Assembly (NCBI GenBank): GCA_017745075.1
Contig: JAGIAD010000013.1
Location: 42,456 to 106,455 of the forward strand
Reading direction: 5' to 3'
Origin: Sphingobacteriaceae bacterium
GTDB taxonomy: Bacteria; Bacteroidota; Bacteroidia; Sphingobacteriales; Sphingobacteriaceae
DNA length: 64,000 nt
Shown: in pieces, positions 1 through 8,428 of the stretch
How the letters are laid out: each line of letters starts with the position of its first letter
Numbering within the stretch: the stretch's first letter is position 1
Notes under the pieces: generated by a model
What the model saw: the letters and a program-made list of their open reading frames with translations, nothing else
Database searches by the model: none
What the model was told of the DNA's origin: nothing
Made by a program: the position numbers and the translations under genes

Positions 1-178
1 TGGTGATATCTTTGGTATCATATTTTAACGATTTACTGATTTCATAGGCAAAAAAACCACCAAGCCTTTCCAGGTTTTTACGGAAACGCATCGAATCTTT
101 CTGGATATTTTCGTCCCGTAGCTCCGTAATAAAAGTATTGGCAATAGATTTTGTTTTGCTTAAATCAAAAATCATCAT
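1..178 (-). CDS. upp: Uracil phosphoribosyltransferase, N-terminal part (cut by window edge)
   Basis: Only the first 59 or so codons lie in the window; the gene runs off the left edge. The translation begins MMIFDLSKTKSIANTF and contains an N-terminal stretch (ELRDENIQKDSMRFRKNLER, followed by LGGFFAYEISKSL) that I recognise from Bacteroidota uracil phosphoribosyltransferases, which convert uracil and PRPP to UMP in pyrimidine salvage. The PRPP-binding loop is outside the window, so the call rests on the N-terminus alone. Two consecutive ATG codons (178-176 and 175-173) could start translation. The next gene upstream on the same strand ends 58 bases away. Confidence 0.7.
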   Translation of the reverse strand, partial: MMIFDLSKTKSIANTFITELRDENIQKDSMRFRKNLERLGGFFAYEISKSLKYDTKDIT

Positions 179-236
179 TCTTAGGTTTCAGGTCTGATAA
201 ATTTAATCCCGGTATGGGTTTAATGGTTAAAATTAA

Positions 237-1505
237 TCAATTTCCTGAATAACTGAGCATTTGGATAAAGAGCAGATTCAGTTTTTTATATTTAGGCAGA
301 TCTGATAAACTTTTTAAATTCCAGCAACTGTAAAAAGTTCCATTTACCACCTTAACCGCATCTATATACTGGTGCAGGATTTTCACTGCTGAGTCTTTAG
401 TTAAGTATTGAAAAACATCATCAGTTAAACAATAAGAATTTACCACTAAAGGAGTTACTTTTTCGAGCTGTAGGTCGTACCAGTTAAATGGTGTGCAGGT
501 TCCGGCCCTAAAGCCCGGTACGTTGCTATAACCCATAGAATAATCGACGGTAATACCTGAATTGAGAATGTTCAGATAGCAGATTGGAAATTTTAATGTT
601 TCCAATTGCTGACTGGTTAAGGGAATTGCAGCCGGATGGCTTTTTTTGAGTTTTACCAGTGCTTCTTTAATTTCGTTCATTTTCTGCTTGTTGCTGGCAC
701 AAGGCCTTAACAAGCCAACAGAATGATCCTTAAAATGCCTGGAAACGCCATTAATTTTAATGTAATCCATCGGCACATTTGGAAAATCGATAAAATAGAG
801 GGGCTTATTTTTTTTAGTGCCGACGATTTTATTTACTTTTTCCAGTACCTGCTCATTATTTAACCCGATTCCGGTTAGCCTATCGAATTTCGAACTCAGG
901 TAATTATTCTCTTTCTTAAAAAGCGCACTAAAAATAAATTTTGTCCGGTTTAAAAATCCCTTGGGTAAGCCTGGTAAAATATTAAAATGAATGGTAGGTT
1001 GGTGGAGGAATTTCTTTTCATTAAACTTAAAGCATGGATATTTCTTCTTGATGATGCTTTTAATCATCAACGCCCACTCATCAATAACAGGTTTATCCAA
1101 AACCTTCCATTTATGCTGAAAGCTTTTTGAAGGCTTAAATTCTTCTTCTGTATTTTTTTGGTGCAGGTATTCCTCATAACGGCTCAGCATAAAAAAGGAG
1201 GCCGCAAAAACATCAAAAGGCAAAGCAGACTGCTCTACCGGAAAAGGAACAACATACCCGCCAAACGAAATGGTTTTTGGCTTAAATTCTTCCAGCTTAT
1301 TGGAAAAGAGCAAAGTGGAACTTTTAAAAAAAAGCTCATCGCCTAATCGGTTATTACCATAACTGATCTTGGCCTGTTCGCTCTGCAGAAAATACTGACT
1401 ATTCCCTGTAAATTCTATTTCTGCCTTAAGGATATCCTTAAAAATAAAATTAAAGATATACTTTATCCTGGGGGTTAATATATCGGAGAAGATGATTAGA
1501 TGCAT
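237..1505 (-). CDS. DUF7033 / polysaccharide deacetylase-like protein, probably catalytically degenerate
   Basis: This 422-residue protein resembles the Bacteroidota family that joins an N-terminal DUF7033-type domain to a polysaccharide-deacetylase-like fold. Supporting segments are FDVFAASFFMLSRYEEY (about 98-113) and the C-terminal DYSMGYSNVPGFRAGTCTPF (about 321-340). The positions where active members carry a THDID-type metal motif read IHFNI here (about 172-176), the usual HPS motif reads LLRPC (about 265-269), and the usual SRxH segment is IPLTSQQ. I infer lost or altered deacetylase activity from remembered family motifs, not from an alignment. There is no signal peptide, so it is probably cytosolic. 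It lies upstream of upp on the same strand. Confidence 0.6.
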   Translation of the reverse strand: MHLIIFSDILTPRIKYIFNFIFKDILKAEIEFTGNSQYFLQSEQAKISYGNNRLGDELFFKSSTLLFSNKLEEFKPKTISFGGYVVPFPVEQSALPFDVFAASFFMLSRYEEYLHQKNTEEEFKPSKSFQHKWKVLDKPVIDEWALMIKSIIKKKYPCFKFNEKKFLHQPTIHFNILPGLPKGFLNRTKFIFSALFKKENNYLSSKFDRLTGIGLNNEQVLEKVNKIVGTKKNKPLYFIDFPNVPMDYIKINGVSRHFKDHSVGLLRPCASNKQKMNEIKEALVKLKKSHPAAIPLTSQQLETLKFPICYLNILNSGITVDYSMGYSNVPGFRAGTCTPFNWYDLQLEKVTPLVVNSYCLTDDVFQYLTKDSAVKILHQYIDAVKVVNGTFYSCWNLKSLSDLPKYKKLNLLFIQMLSYSGN

Positions 1506-1637
1506 AGCTTATTTTAACAACACGGGATTTAAAAAAAGATGACAAGAAATATTTCTCAGCTTATATTAACCTAATATAGCTTTTTAAAATTAACTGTAAT
1601 TTAACATTTGAACGATTAATTAATACAAAAATTACAA

Positions 1638-2144
1638 TTAAAAGTTTGCTATGAACTTCTTTTCAGGGTATAGTATTTTGGTGCTTTTGCGGATGCTGCC
1701 CTTTACAACATGTACGATACTCATCTGGTCATCGAACAGGTCGTATAAAATAGTATCGTTAACCTCAACCGACTTTATAACAGGTATTTTCTCAACTTCG
1801 AGATAGATATTGGTCGCTTCATGATCAATTTCGAACCCGATATAATTCATTGAAACAGCCTTTCCATTGGCTTTTAACTGCAAATGTGAGAGCAGGTATT
1901 TTTTTACCAGTTCATCCATTTCTGTTTTCATATTCCCATTGCTTAAATCGATTTTCTGCTTATACAGTTTCGCTAAAATGGTTTCAAAATCATCTGAAAA
2001 AATCCTGCAGCTTACTTCCAGGCTTTTATCCTTGGCATTAAAATTTATTTCGGTGGTGCTTACATGCAAAGGGTGTTTTATGCCGGCCTTAACAGAATAG
2101 CAGGCGCAGCACAAGAGCAAAATGATATATTTTATTTTATACAT
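1638..2144 (-). CDS. DUF6702 family exported protein
   Basis: 168 residues with an N-terminal hydrophobic signal (MYKIKYIILLLCCACYSVKA) followed by the HPLHVSTTEINFN motif typical of the DUF6702 family of small secreted Bacteroidota proteins. The molecular role of the family is not known to me. It is divergent from the HupE/UreJ and M1 peptidase genes, with a 190-base spacer that could hold both promoters, which suggests but does not prove a shared periplasmic role. Two cysteines near the end of the signal make a lipoprotein conceivable, but no clear lipobox is present. Confidence 0.7.
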   Translation of the reverse strand: MYKIKYIILLLCCACYSVKAGIKHPLHVSTTEINFNAKDKSLEVSCRIFSDDFETILAKLYKQKIDLSNGNMKTEMDELVKKYLLSHLQLKANGKAVSMNYIGFEIDHEATNIYLEVEKIPVIKSVEVNDTILYDLFDDQMSIVHVVKGSIRKSTKILYPEKKFIANF

Positions 2145-2334
2145 TAGTATTAAGTTATAATAAACAAAGTTATGACATAAAGTTTAAAGCAAATAATCGC
2201 TTCCAATAATGCAAGAAACAGTAACAAATTTGGTATTTATTGCTTTAAATGAATGATATTTGGGCTTTTTACAATTAAAAACATAATTTTAAATGTTTTA
2301 AACCATTTAACTTCAATAGTTAGCCTATTATTTC

Positions 2335-2922
2335 ATGCCATTGCAGGATTTTATCTTTTATTTTAAACTAGGTTGGGAACATATTATAAGCCTCGATGCT
2401 TTGGATCATCAACTTTTTATTTTGGCATTGGTGGCTATTTACAGTTACGTCAATTTAAAACAGGTGCTGATATTGGTTACGGCCTTTACCATCGGCCATT
2501 CACTCACCTTACTTTTAAGTGTATTGGATATTATTCGGTTTGATAGTAAATGGATAGAATTCCTAATTCCCTGCACCATTGTAATAACTGCCATCAGCAA
2601 TTTTTTCAGGAAGAATTTCTCCTTAAAATCAATTAAGATCAATTACTTTTTGGCATTGGGTTTTGGATTGATCCACGGTATGGGCTTCGCCAATTCGATC
2701 AGGATCATGCTGGCAAAAGACCAAAACATTGGCTGGGGATTATTCGGCTTTAATGTAGGGCTTGAGGCCGGACAGGTTTTTATGGTAATGATCATTTTAT
2801 TGATTACCTTTTTCATTTTTAACTATACCCGCATCAAACGCCTGAGCTGGGTTTTATTTATATCTGCAGCCGTATTCAGCCTGGCTTTAAAAATGGCTCT
2901 GGAACGAATCCCTTTTAACTAA
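2335..2922 (+). CDS. HupE/UreJ family membrane protein
   Basis: 195 residues with about six hydrophobic segments. The sequence contains the family signatures LDALDHQLFILAL (about 21-33), FTIGHSLTLLLS (about 51-62) and GFGLIHGMGFAN (about 109-120), with histidines in or near membrane segments that fit the HupE/UreJ family of putative metal or metallo-cofactor transporters. No hydrogenase or urease genes are nearby, so the substrate cannot be assigned. The M1 peptidase gene starts 7 bases after its stop codon, so the two are probably co-transcribed. Confidence 0.75.
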   Translation: MPLQDFIFYFKLGWEHIISLDALDHQLFILALVAIYSYVNLKQVLILVTAFTIGHSLTLLLSVLDIIRFDSKWIEFLIPCTIVITAISNFFRKNFSLKSIKINYFLALGFGLIHGMGFANSIRIMLAKDQNIGWGLFGFNVGLEAGQVFMVMIILLITFFIFNYTRIKRLSWVLFISAAVFSLALKMALERIPFN

Positions 2923-2929
2923 CATCATA

Positions 2930-5302
2930 ATGAATAAACTGTTTACTTTAACTGGCTTACTACTTTTTTCAGGTAGCTTAGCTTTTGCCCAAAATATTCA
3001 GAATAACCCTGGTAGCAACCACGGGAACAAATTTGAACAGTTGGGTACTATTTTACCAACACCTAATGAGCAACGTACGGCCAGTGGCGCGCCTGGTGTT
3101 AAATATTGGCAGCAACGTGCCGATTACAATATTAAATGCGAGCTGGATGAGAAGAACCTGTTACTCACCGGATCTGAAACCATCACCTATACCAATAATT
3201 CTCCTGATCCGTTAACCTATATCTGGTTGCAGCTTGATGAAAATGAGCATAGTACAGATAAGAACGCAAACTATCAGGATGCTACCAGAATGCCTATCTC
3301 AGCCACAACCAAAACTCTCGATCAGTTAAGTACAACAGCAAACAATGGCAATGGAGTCAACATTGTGAAATTAACGGATGCAACAGGTAAAAACCTAAAG
3401 TACACGATTAATAAAACCATGATGAGGGTTGATTTATCCGTTGCTTTAAGAACAGGCCAGAAATTGATCTTCAACATTGATTGGAACTATAAAATTACAG
3501 ACCGGATGTCGGTTGGTGGCCGTGGAGGTTACGAATATTTCCCGGCTGATGGGAACTACCTGTTTACCATGACCCAATGGTACCCACGTTTATGTGTATA
3601 CAGCGATTTTCAGGGATGGCAGAACCACCAGTTTACCGGAAGAGGCGAGTTTGCCTTAACCTTTGGTGATTTTAAAGTGCAGATGACGGTCCCGGCCGAT
3701 CACCTGGTAGGCTCAACCGGAGAATGTATAAACTACAGCGCGGTATTAAGTCCAACCCAGTTAAGCCGGTATAATGCGGCCAAAACGGCTTCGGCTCCGG
3801 TAGAAATCCAGACTTTAGCAGAAGCTAAAGCGGCGGAAACTAAAAAATCCACAGCTAAAAAGACCTGGGTTTTTAATGCTAACAATGTGCGCGATTTCGC
3901 CTGGACTTCTTCACGCAAGTTTATCTGGGATGCAATGCCTCAAAAAATACAGGCCAATAACAATACCGTAATGTGTATGAGCTTTTATGGAAAAGAAGCC
4001 TATAACCTTTATAGCAAATTTTCTACCCGTGCAGTAGCCCATACCATTAAAACCTATTCAGATTTTACCATCCCTTATCCATATCCGGTTGCCCAGAGTA
4101 TTGAGGCAGCTAATGGAATGGAATATCCGATGATCTGCTTTAACTATGGCCGTACAGATACTGATGGTACATACAGCGAAAGCACCAAAAATGGAATGTT
4201 AGGGGTAATTATTCACGAGGTTGGGCACAACTTTTTCCCGATGATTGTAAACAGCGACGAGCGCCAGTGGACCTGGATGGATGAGGGTTTAAACTCTTTT
4301 GTTGAATATTTAACAGAAGAACTTTGGGATAATAAATTTCCAAGCAAAAAAGGGCCGGCTTATACCATTGTAGATTACATGAAACTGCCAAAAGATGAGC
4401 TTGAACCAATTATGACAAACTCTGAAAACATTGCGCGTTTTGGCCCTAATGCTTATTCGAAACCGGCTACAGGTTTAAATATCCTTCGCGAAACCATTAT
4501 GGGCAGAGAACTTTTCGATTATGCATTTAAAGAATATGCCAGAAGATGGGCCTTTAAACATCCTGAACCTGCAGATCTTTTCCGTACAATGGAAGATGCC
4601 AGTGGCGAAGATTTAGATTGGTTTTGGCGAGGCTGGTTTTATGGAACAGATCCCTGCGATATCTCATTGGATAGTGTGGAATTTGCTAAAGTCGATTTTC
4701 CTAAGGATGTTCCTGCGGCAAGAGCGCGGATGGTTAAGATTGATAAACCTGCTGTAAATGCTTTTGAGGATATTTCAAAAATCAGAAACCGCGAGGATAA
4801 AAAGATCAGCTTTTATGTAGATAAGAATACTGCAGCTCAGGATTTTTATTATAAATACGACAGGGGGATGGTGAGCGTTGATACTACTGTGGCAACCAAA
4901 ACGGAGAGTAATTTGCCCATAGAAGTAGTCCCTTCTGATGAGCAGGATAAATATAAAAATAAATTCCTTTATGAGTTAAGTTTCAGCAATAAGGGCGGTT
5001 TGGTGATGCCAATTATTGTGGAGTTTACCTATAAAGATGGCACCAAAGAAATCGACCGCATCCCGGCGCAGATTTGGAGACATAATGAATTGAAAACGTC
5101 TAAGTTTTATGTAAAGGATAAAGAAATAGCTTCTATTTTGATCGATCCGTTGCGCGAAACGGCCGACATCGATACCAGCAACAATAGCTGGGGCGGTAAA
5201 GCTAAGGAAAGTAAATTTAGAGCTTACAAAGCAAAAGCCGGCGGTGCAGTTAGGGGCCAGTCGGTTGGCAAAAACCCAATGCAGCAGGCTGCAGGTAAAT
5301 AA
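2930..5302 (+). CDS. M1 family metallopeptidase, exported
   Basis: A 790-residue protein with a signal peptide (MNKLFTLTGLLLFSGSLAFA then Q). It carries the gluzincin site HEVGH at residues 429-433 and the third zinc ligand in WMDEGLNSF, with Glu452 eighteen residues after the second His. NGMEYP upstream corresponds to the GAMEN exopeptidase motif of M1 aminopeptidases. It is expected to remove N-terminal residues from peptides in the periplasm or at the cell surface. The C-terminal part after about residue 560 is a beta-rich region without a motif I recognise. The gene follows HupE/UreJ by 7 bases and is closed by a strong terminator at 5308-5339. Confidence 0.9.
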   Translation: MNKLFTLTGLLLFSGSLAFAQNIQNNPGSNHGNKFEQLGTILPTPNEQRTASGAPGVKYWQQRADYNIKCELDEKNLLLTGSETITYTNNSPDPLTYIWLQLDENEHSTDKNANYQDATRMPISATTKTLDQLSTTANNGNGVNIVKLTDATGKNLKYTINKTMMRVDLSVALRTGQKLIFNIDWNYKITDRMSVGGRGGYEYFPADGNYLFTMTQWYPRLCVYSDFQGWQNHQFTGRGEFALTFGDFKVQMTVPADHLVGSTGECINYSAVLSPTQLSRYNAAKTASAPVEIQTLAEAKAAETKKSTAKKTWVFNANNVRDFAWTSSRKFIWDAMPQKIQANNNTVMCMSFYGKEAYNLYSKFSTRAVAHTIKTYSDFTIPYPYPVAQSIEAANGMEYPMICFNYGRTDTDGTYSESTKNGMLGVIIHEVGHNFFPMIVNSDERQWTWMDEGLNSFVEYLTEELWDNKFPSKKGPAYTIVDYMKLPKDELEPIMTNSENIARFGPNAYSKPATGLNILRETIMGRELFDYAFKEYARRWAFKHPEPADLFRTMEDASGEDLDWFWRGWFYGTDPCDISLDSVEFAKVDFPKDVPAARARMVKIDKPAVNAFEDISKIRNREDKKISFYVDKNTAAQDFYYKYDRGMVSVDTTVATKTESNLPIEVVPSDEQDKYKNKFLYELSFSNKGGLVMPIIVEFTYKDGTKEIDRIPAQIWRHNELKTSKFYVKDKEIASILIDPLRETADIDTSNNSWGGKAKESKFRAYKAKAGGAVRGQSVGKNPMQQAAGK

Positions 5303-5307
5303 TAAGA

Positions 5308-5339
5308 AATCCCCGTTGAGTTCAGCGGGGATTTTTTTA
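5308..5339 (+). terminator. Rho-independent terminator after the M1 peptidase gene
   Basis: AATCCCCG (5308-5315) pairs with CGGGGATT (5326-5333), with extra TGA/TCA pairing inside the loop, followed by a run of T. It lies 6 bases after the stop codon. Confidence 0.9.
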
Positions 5340-5468
5340 TTGAATTTCTGGAAGGATATTTAATAGAAAATGCCTAAGATTCGTGACTACAATATGGTTA
5401 TTGCCGGCATCTTTTAGCTGGCTTCGCGACCGTGTAGCTAGATTTTTTGTAATTAACATGTGCAAATT

Positions 5469-5509
5469 AACCTAGTAAATCAAAAGTTAAACTTTCGATT
5501 TACTAGGTT
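5469..5509. repeat. 41-bp near-perfect hairpin
   Basis: AACCTAGTAAATC (5469-5481) is perfectly complementary to GATTTACTAGGTT (5497-5509). Inside it, AAAGT (5483-5487) pairs with ACTTT (5491-5495) around a TAA loop, with one A/C mismatch between the two stems. The total is about 18 paired bases. No T-tract follows, so it is not a standard terminator. It could be an RNA structure, an operator or the relic of a mobile element end. Confidence 0.75.
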
Positions 5510-5663
5510 GTGTGCTTTAAATGGCGTGGGTGCGTGTTCAAGAAAACGGATAATTTTTTTTAAAAGCTTTATCTCAAGCTGTTTTTTCAATCTATCCACA
5601 CAAAATTACTTTTCGATGGTTGAATAAAGCATGCTAAATCGTTTAGCATTATAAAAATTTCAG

Positions 5664-5671
5664 TAAATTTG
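5664..5671 (+). promoter_or_regulatory. Possible -7 box for uvrB (TAAATTTG)
   Basis: The sequence matches the Bacteroidota TAnnTTTG element and ends 7 bases before the uvrB ATG. A weak -33 candidate (TTTA, 5642-5645) sits 18 bases upstream. If used, the leader would be nearly absent. Confidence 0.35.
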
Positions 5672-5678
5672 GGTACCG

Positions 5679-7724
5679 ATGAAATTTAAAATCACCTCAG
5701 AATATAAACCTACCGGAGATCAGCCAAACGCCATTAAACAATTGGTTGATGGAGTAAACGCCAACGAACATTATCAAACTTTATTAGGCGTTACCGGATC
5801 AGGAAAAACCTTTACCATAGCCAATGTAATTGAGCAAACCCAGCGGCCGACACTAATTTTAAGCCATAATAAAACTTTGGCCGCACAGCTTTATGGCGAG
5901 TTTAAGAATTTCTTCCCCGAAAATTCTGTCAATTACTTCGTTTCTTATTACGATTATTATCAGCCCGAAGCTTTTATAGCGTCCAGTAATACCTATATTG
6001 AAAAAGACCTGAGTATTAATGAGGAAATCGAAAAATTACGTCTGCGCACCACATCGTCTTTAATGAGTGGCCGACGCGATATCATTGTAGTATCGTCTAT
6101 TTCCTGTATTTATGGTATGGGTAATCCCGAAGATTTTTCCAAAATGGTGTTCCGTTTTGGCGTTGGGCTCAGGATTTCACGCAATGCTTTTTTACATAGC
6201 CTCGTAGAAATTTTATACTCGCGCACCACAACAGATTTTAAACGTGGAACATTCAGGGTTAAAGGCGATACCGTTGATGTTTTTCCGGCTTACCTTGACC
6301 ACGCTTATCGCATTTCGTTTTTTGGCGACGACATTGAAGAACTTTCGACTATCGACCCGGTATCGGGCAAGACCATCGAAAAATTAGAAGACATGGCCAT
6401 TTATCCGGCCAACCTTTTTGTTACGCCTAAAGATCGTTTTAATGCCTCTATCTGGGGTATCCAGGAAGAATTAGAAGTTCGAAAAAACCAGTTAATTGCC
6501 GACAGGCATCTGCTGGAAGCCAAGCGTTTAGAAGAAAGGACCAATTTCGATATCGAGATGATGAAAGAGCTGGGCTATTGTTCTGGTATTGAGAATTACT
6601 CCCGTTTCTTCGATGGCCGGCAACCGGGCATGCGTCCCTTCTGTTTGCTGGATTATTTTCCGGACGATTATTTAATGGTGATTGATGAAAGTCACGTTAC
6701 TGTGCCACAAATCAGGGCCATGTATGGTGGCGACAGGTCGCGTAAACTCTCACTGGTAGAATATGGTTTCCGCTTACCGGCTGCGCTGGATAACAGGCCG
6801 CTTAATTTTAACGAATTCGAAGCACTGGCTCCGCAAACCATTTATGTAAGTGCAACTCCTGCCGAGTATGAACTCGAAAAATCAGAAGGGGTAGTGGTTG
6901 AGCAGGTCATCAGGCCTACAGGTTTATTGGATCCCGTAATTGAAATCAGGCCTGCCATTAATCAGGTAGATGATCTGCTGGATGAGATAGACCTGACGAT
7001 AAAAGATGGCGGACGTGTACTGGTTACTACCTTAACCAAGCGTATGGCTGAAGAACTAACCAAATACCTGGACCGCTTAAACATTAAAACGCGTTATATT
7101 CACTCTGAAATTAAGACCCTGGAACGGGTTGAAATCCTTCGTGGTTTGCGTTTGGGTGAATTTGATGTACTGGTGGGGATTAACCTTTTACGTGAAGGAT
7201 TGGACCTGCCCGAAGTAACGCTTGTTGCCATTTTGGATGCGGACAAAGAAGGTTTTTTACGTTCAGAAAAATCACTGATCCAGACGATAGGCCGTGCGGC
7301 CCGTAACGATAGAGGCAGGGTAATTATGTATGCCGATGGCATGACCGAAAGCATGGAAAAAACGATAGATGAAACCAACCGCCGCCGGGAAAAACAGATT
7401 GCTTATAACCTTGAAAATGGTATCACACCAAAAACCGTGGGCAAATCGCGTGAAGCCATCTTAGAACAGACCTCAGTGCTCGATTTCTCGCAAAAAGCAA
7501 GTGATAATAAAGCCAGGGCTTATATCGAAAATGCCGAAATCAGTATTGCTGCCGATCCGATTGTACAGTATATGGGCAAAGCGGAACTGCAGCGTGCTAT
7601 TGATACTACCCGTAAAGATATGCAGAAGGCAGCCAAAGAGATGGACTTTTTACAAGCTGCAAAACTGCGTGATGAAATGTTTGCACTGGAGAAAATGTTT
7701 AACGAGAAGTTTAGTAAGGCCTAG
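5679..7724 (+). CDS. uvrB: Excinuclease ABC subunit B
   Basis: The 681-residue protein is full length for UvrB, the helicase-like damage-verification subunit of nucleotide excision repair that loads onto DNA with UvrA and recruits UvrC. It shows the N-terminus KITSEYKPTGDQPNAI, Walker A GVTGSGKT (37-44), the damage-probing beta-hairpin region (YVSYYDYYQPEAF), the DESH box, the motif ATPAEYE, the motif VI segment QTIGRAARN and a C-terminal UVR domain (about 630-675) that contacts UvrC. The ORF6N gene starts 14 bases downstream and may be read on the same transcript. Confidence 0.98.
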   Translation: MKFKITSEYKPTGDQPNAIKQLVDGVNANEHYQTLLGVTGSGKTFTIANVIEQTQRPTLILSHNKTLAAQLYGEFKNFFPENSVNYFVSYYDYYQPEAFIASSNTYIEKDLSINEEIEKLRLRTTSSLMSGRRDIIVVSSISCIYGMGNPEDFSKMVFRFGVGLRISRNAFLHSLVEILYSRTTTDFKRGTFRVKGDTVDVFPAYLDHAYRISFFGDDIEELSTIDPVSGKTIEKLEDMAIYPANLFVTPKDRFNASIWGIQEELEVRKNQLIADRHLLEAKRLEERTNFDIEMMKELGYCSGIENYSRFFDGRQPGMRPFCLLDYFPDDYLMVIDESHVTVPQIRAMYGGDRSRKLSLVEYGFRLPAALDNRPLNFNEFEALAPQTIYVSATPAEYELEKSEGVVVEQVIRPTGLLDPVIEIRPAINQVDDLLDEIDLTIKDGGRVLVTTLTKRMAEELTKYLDRLNIKTRYIHSEIKTLERVEILRGLRLGEFDVLVGINLLREGLDLPEVTLVAILDADKEGFLRSEKSLIQTIGRAARNDRGRVIMYADGMTESMEKTIDETNRRREKQIAYNLENGITPKTVGKSREAILEQTSVLDFSQKASDNKARAYIENAEISIAADPIVQYMGKAELQRAIDTTRKDMQKAAKEMDFLQAAKLRDEMFALEKMFNEKFSKA

Positions 7725-7738
7725 TAACTGCAATCAAA

Positions 7739-8275
7739 ATGAGTAAAACAGGCACCATATCTATACCAGATGAGTTAGTTATGAACAAGATATGGATTGT
7801 TCGTAATCAAAAAATGATGTTGGATAGAGATCTTGCAGAACTGTATGGAGTTAAAGCAATTCGGTTAAGAGAGCAAGTGAAACGGAACAAGGAGCGGTTC
7901 CCTGAAAATTTCATGATACAATTGACTGAGGAGGAAGTAGAAGATATGGTATCGCAAAATGCGATACCATCGAAGCAGGTACTTGGAGGAGCTTTACCAT
8001 ATGCTTTTACTGAACATGGGGTATTAATGTTGTCAAACGTATTGAAGAGTGAAAAGGCAATACAGATGAGCATACGCATCATAGAAATTTTTGTAAAGCT
8101 GAGGGAGGCGATATCACTGTATAAAGATGCGGCTTTGCTTTTTGAACAGGTTGAAAAGAAACTGATCAAGCAGGATGAAAAAATAGAATTACTTTTTACC
8201 TATTTGAGCAAATTTATAGAAAAAGACGATACGCCTCGTAAACCAATAGGTTTTAAAAGAAAGGGTGAAGCATAA
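7739..8275 (+). CDS. ORF6N domain-containing protein
   Basis: 178 residues. The N-terminal two-thirds (about 14-120: MNKIWIVRNQKMMLDRDLAE, LREQVKRNKERFPENFM, YAFTEHGVLMLSNVL) is a clear ORF6N domain, a module related to phage antirepressor DNA-binding proteins. The C-terminus (about 125-165) is charged and probably helical or coiled coil. Chromosomal copies are common in Bacteroidota and their function is unclear. It sits 14 bases behind uvrB with no integrase or phage gene nearby, so nothing here indicates an intact prophage. It could be a domesticated regulator or a remnant of phage origin. Confidence 0.85.
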   Translation: MSKTGTISIPDELVMNKIWIVRNQKMMLDRDLAELYGVKAIRLREQVKRNKERFPENFMIQLTEEEVEDMVSQNAIPSKQVLGGALPYAFTEHGVLMLSNVLKSEKAIQMSIRIIEIFVKLREAISLYKDAALLFEQVEKKLIKQDEKIELLFTYLSKFIEKDDTPRKPIGFKRKGEA

Positions 8276-8372
8276 AAAGAATGAACCATCGGCTAAAAAC
8301 TACCGTTCATGCTTGGATCAAAATAGATTAAAACTAAAATATACAAGTAACGATTTCGTTTTAAAAAATTGT

Positions 8373-8421
8373 TTTTTAGATAATTTAAATTAGAATTGTG
8401 GCTCAATAAGTTATCTAAAAA
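8373..8421 (+). promoter_or_regulatory. Inverted repeat just before the DUF3472 gene, overlapping a possible promoter
   Basis: TTTTTAGATAA (8373-8383) is perfectly complementary to TTATCTAAAAA (8411-8421), with 27 bases between. The right arm ends 7 bases before the ATG at 8429. A promoter-like pair, TTG (8369-8371) and TAGAATTG (8391-8398, one mismatch to TAnnTTTG), has a 19-base spacer. The repeat could be an operator or an mRNA stem that hides the start codon. Confidence 0.45.
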
Positions 8422-8428
8422 TTATTAA

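Larger units (their letters stand above)
5303..5678. other. Intergenic region with terminator, long hairpin and uvrB promoter
   Basis: 376 bases with no convincing gene. It holds the terminator at 5308-5339, a long hairpin at 5469-5509 and a possible promoter box next to uvrB at 5664-5671. The middle portion contains no recognisable coding sequence in any frame. Confidence 0.7.
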
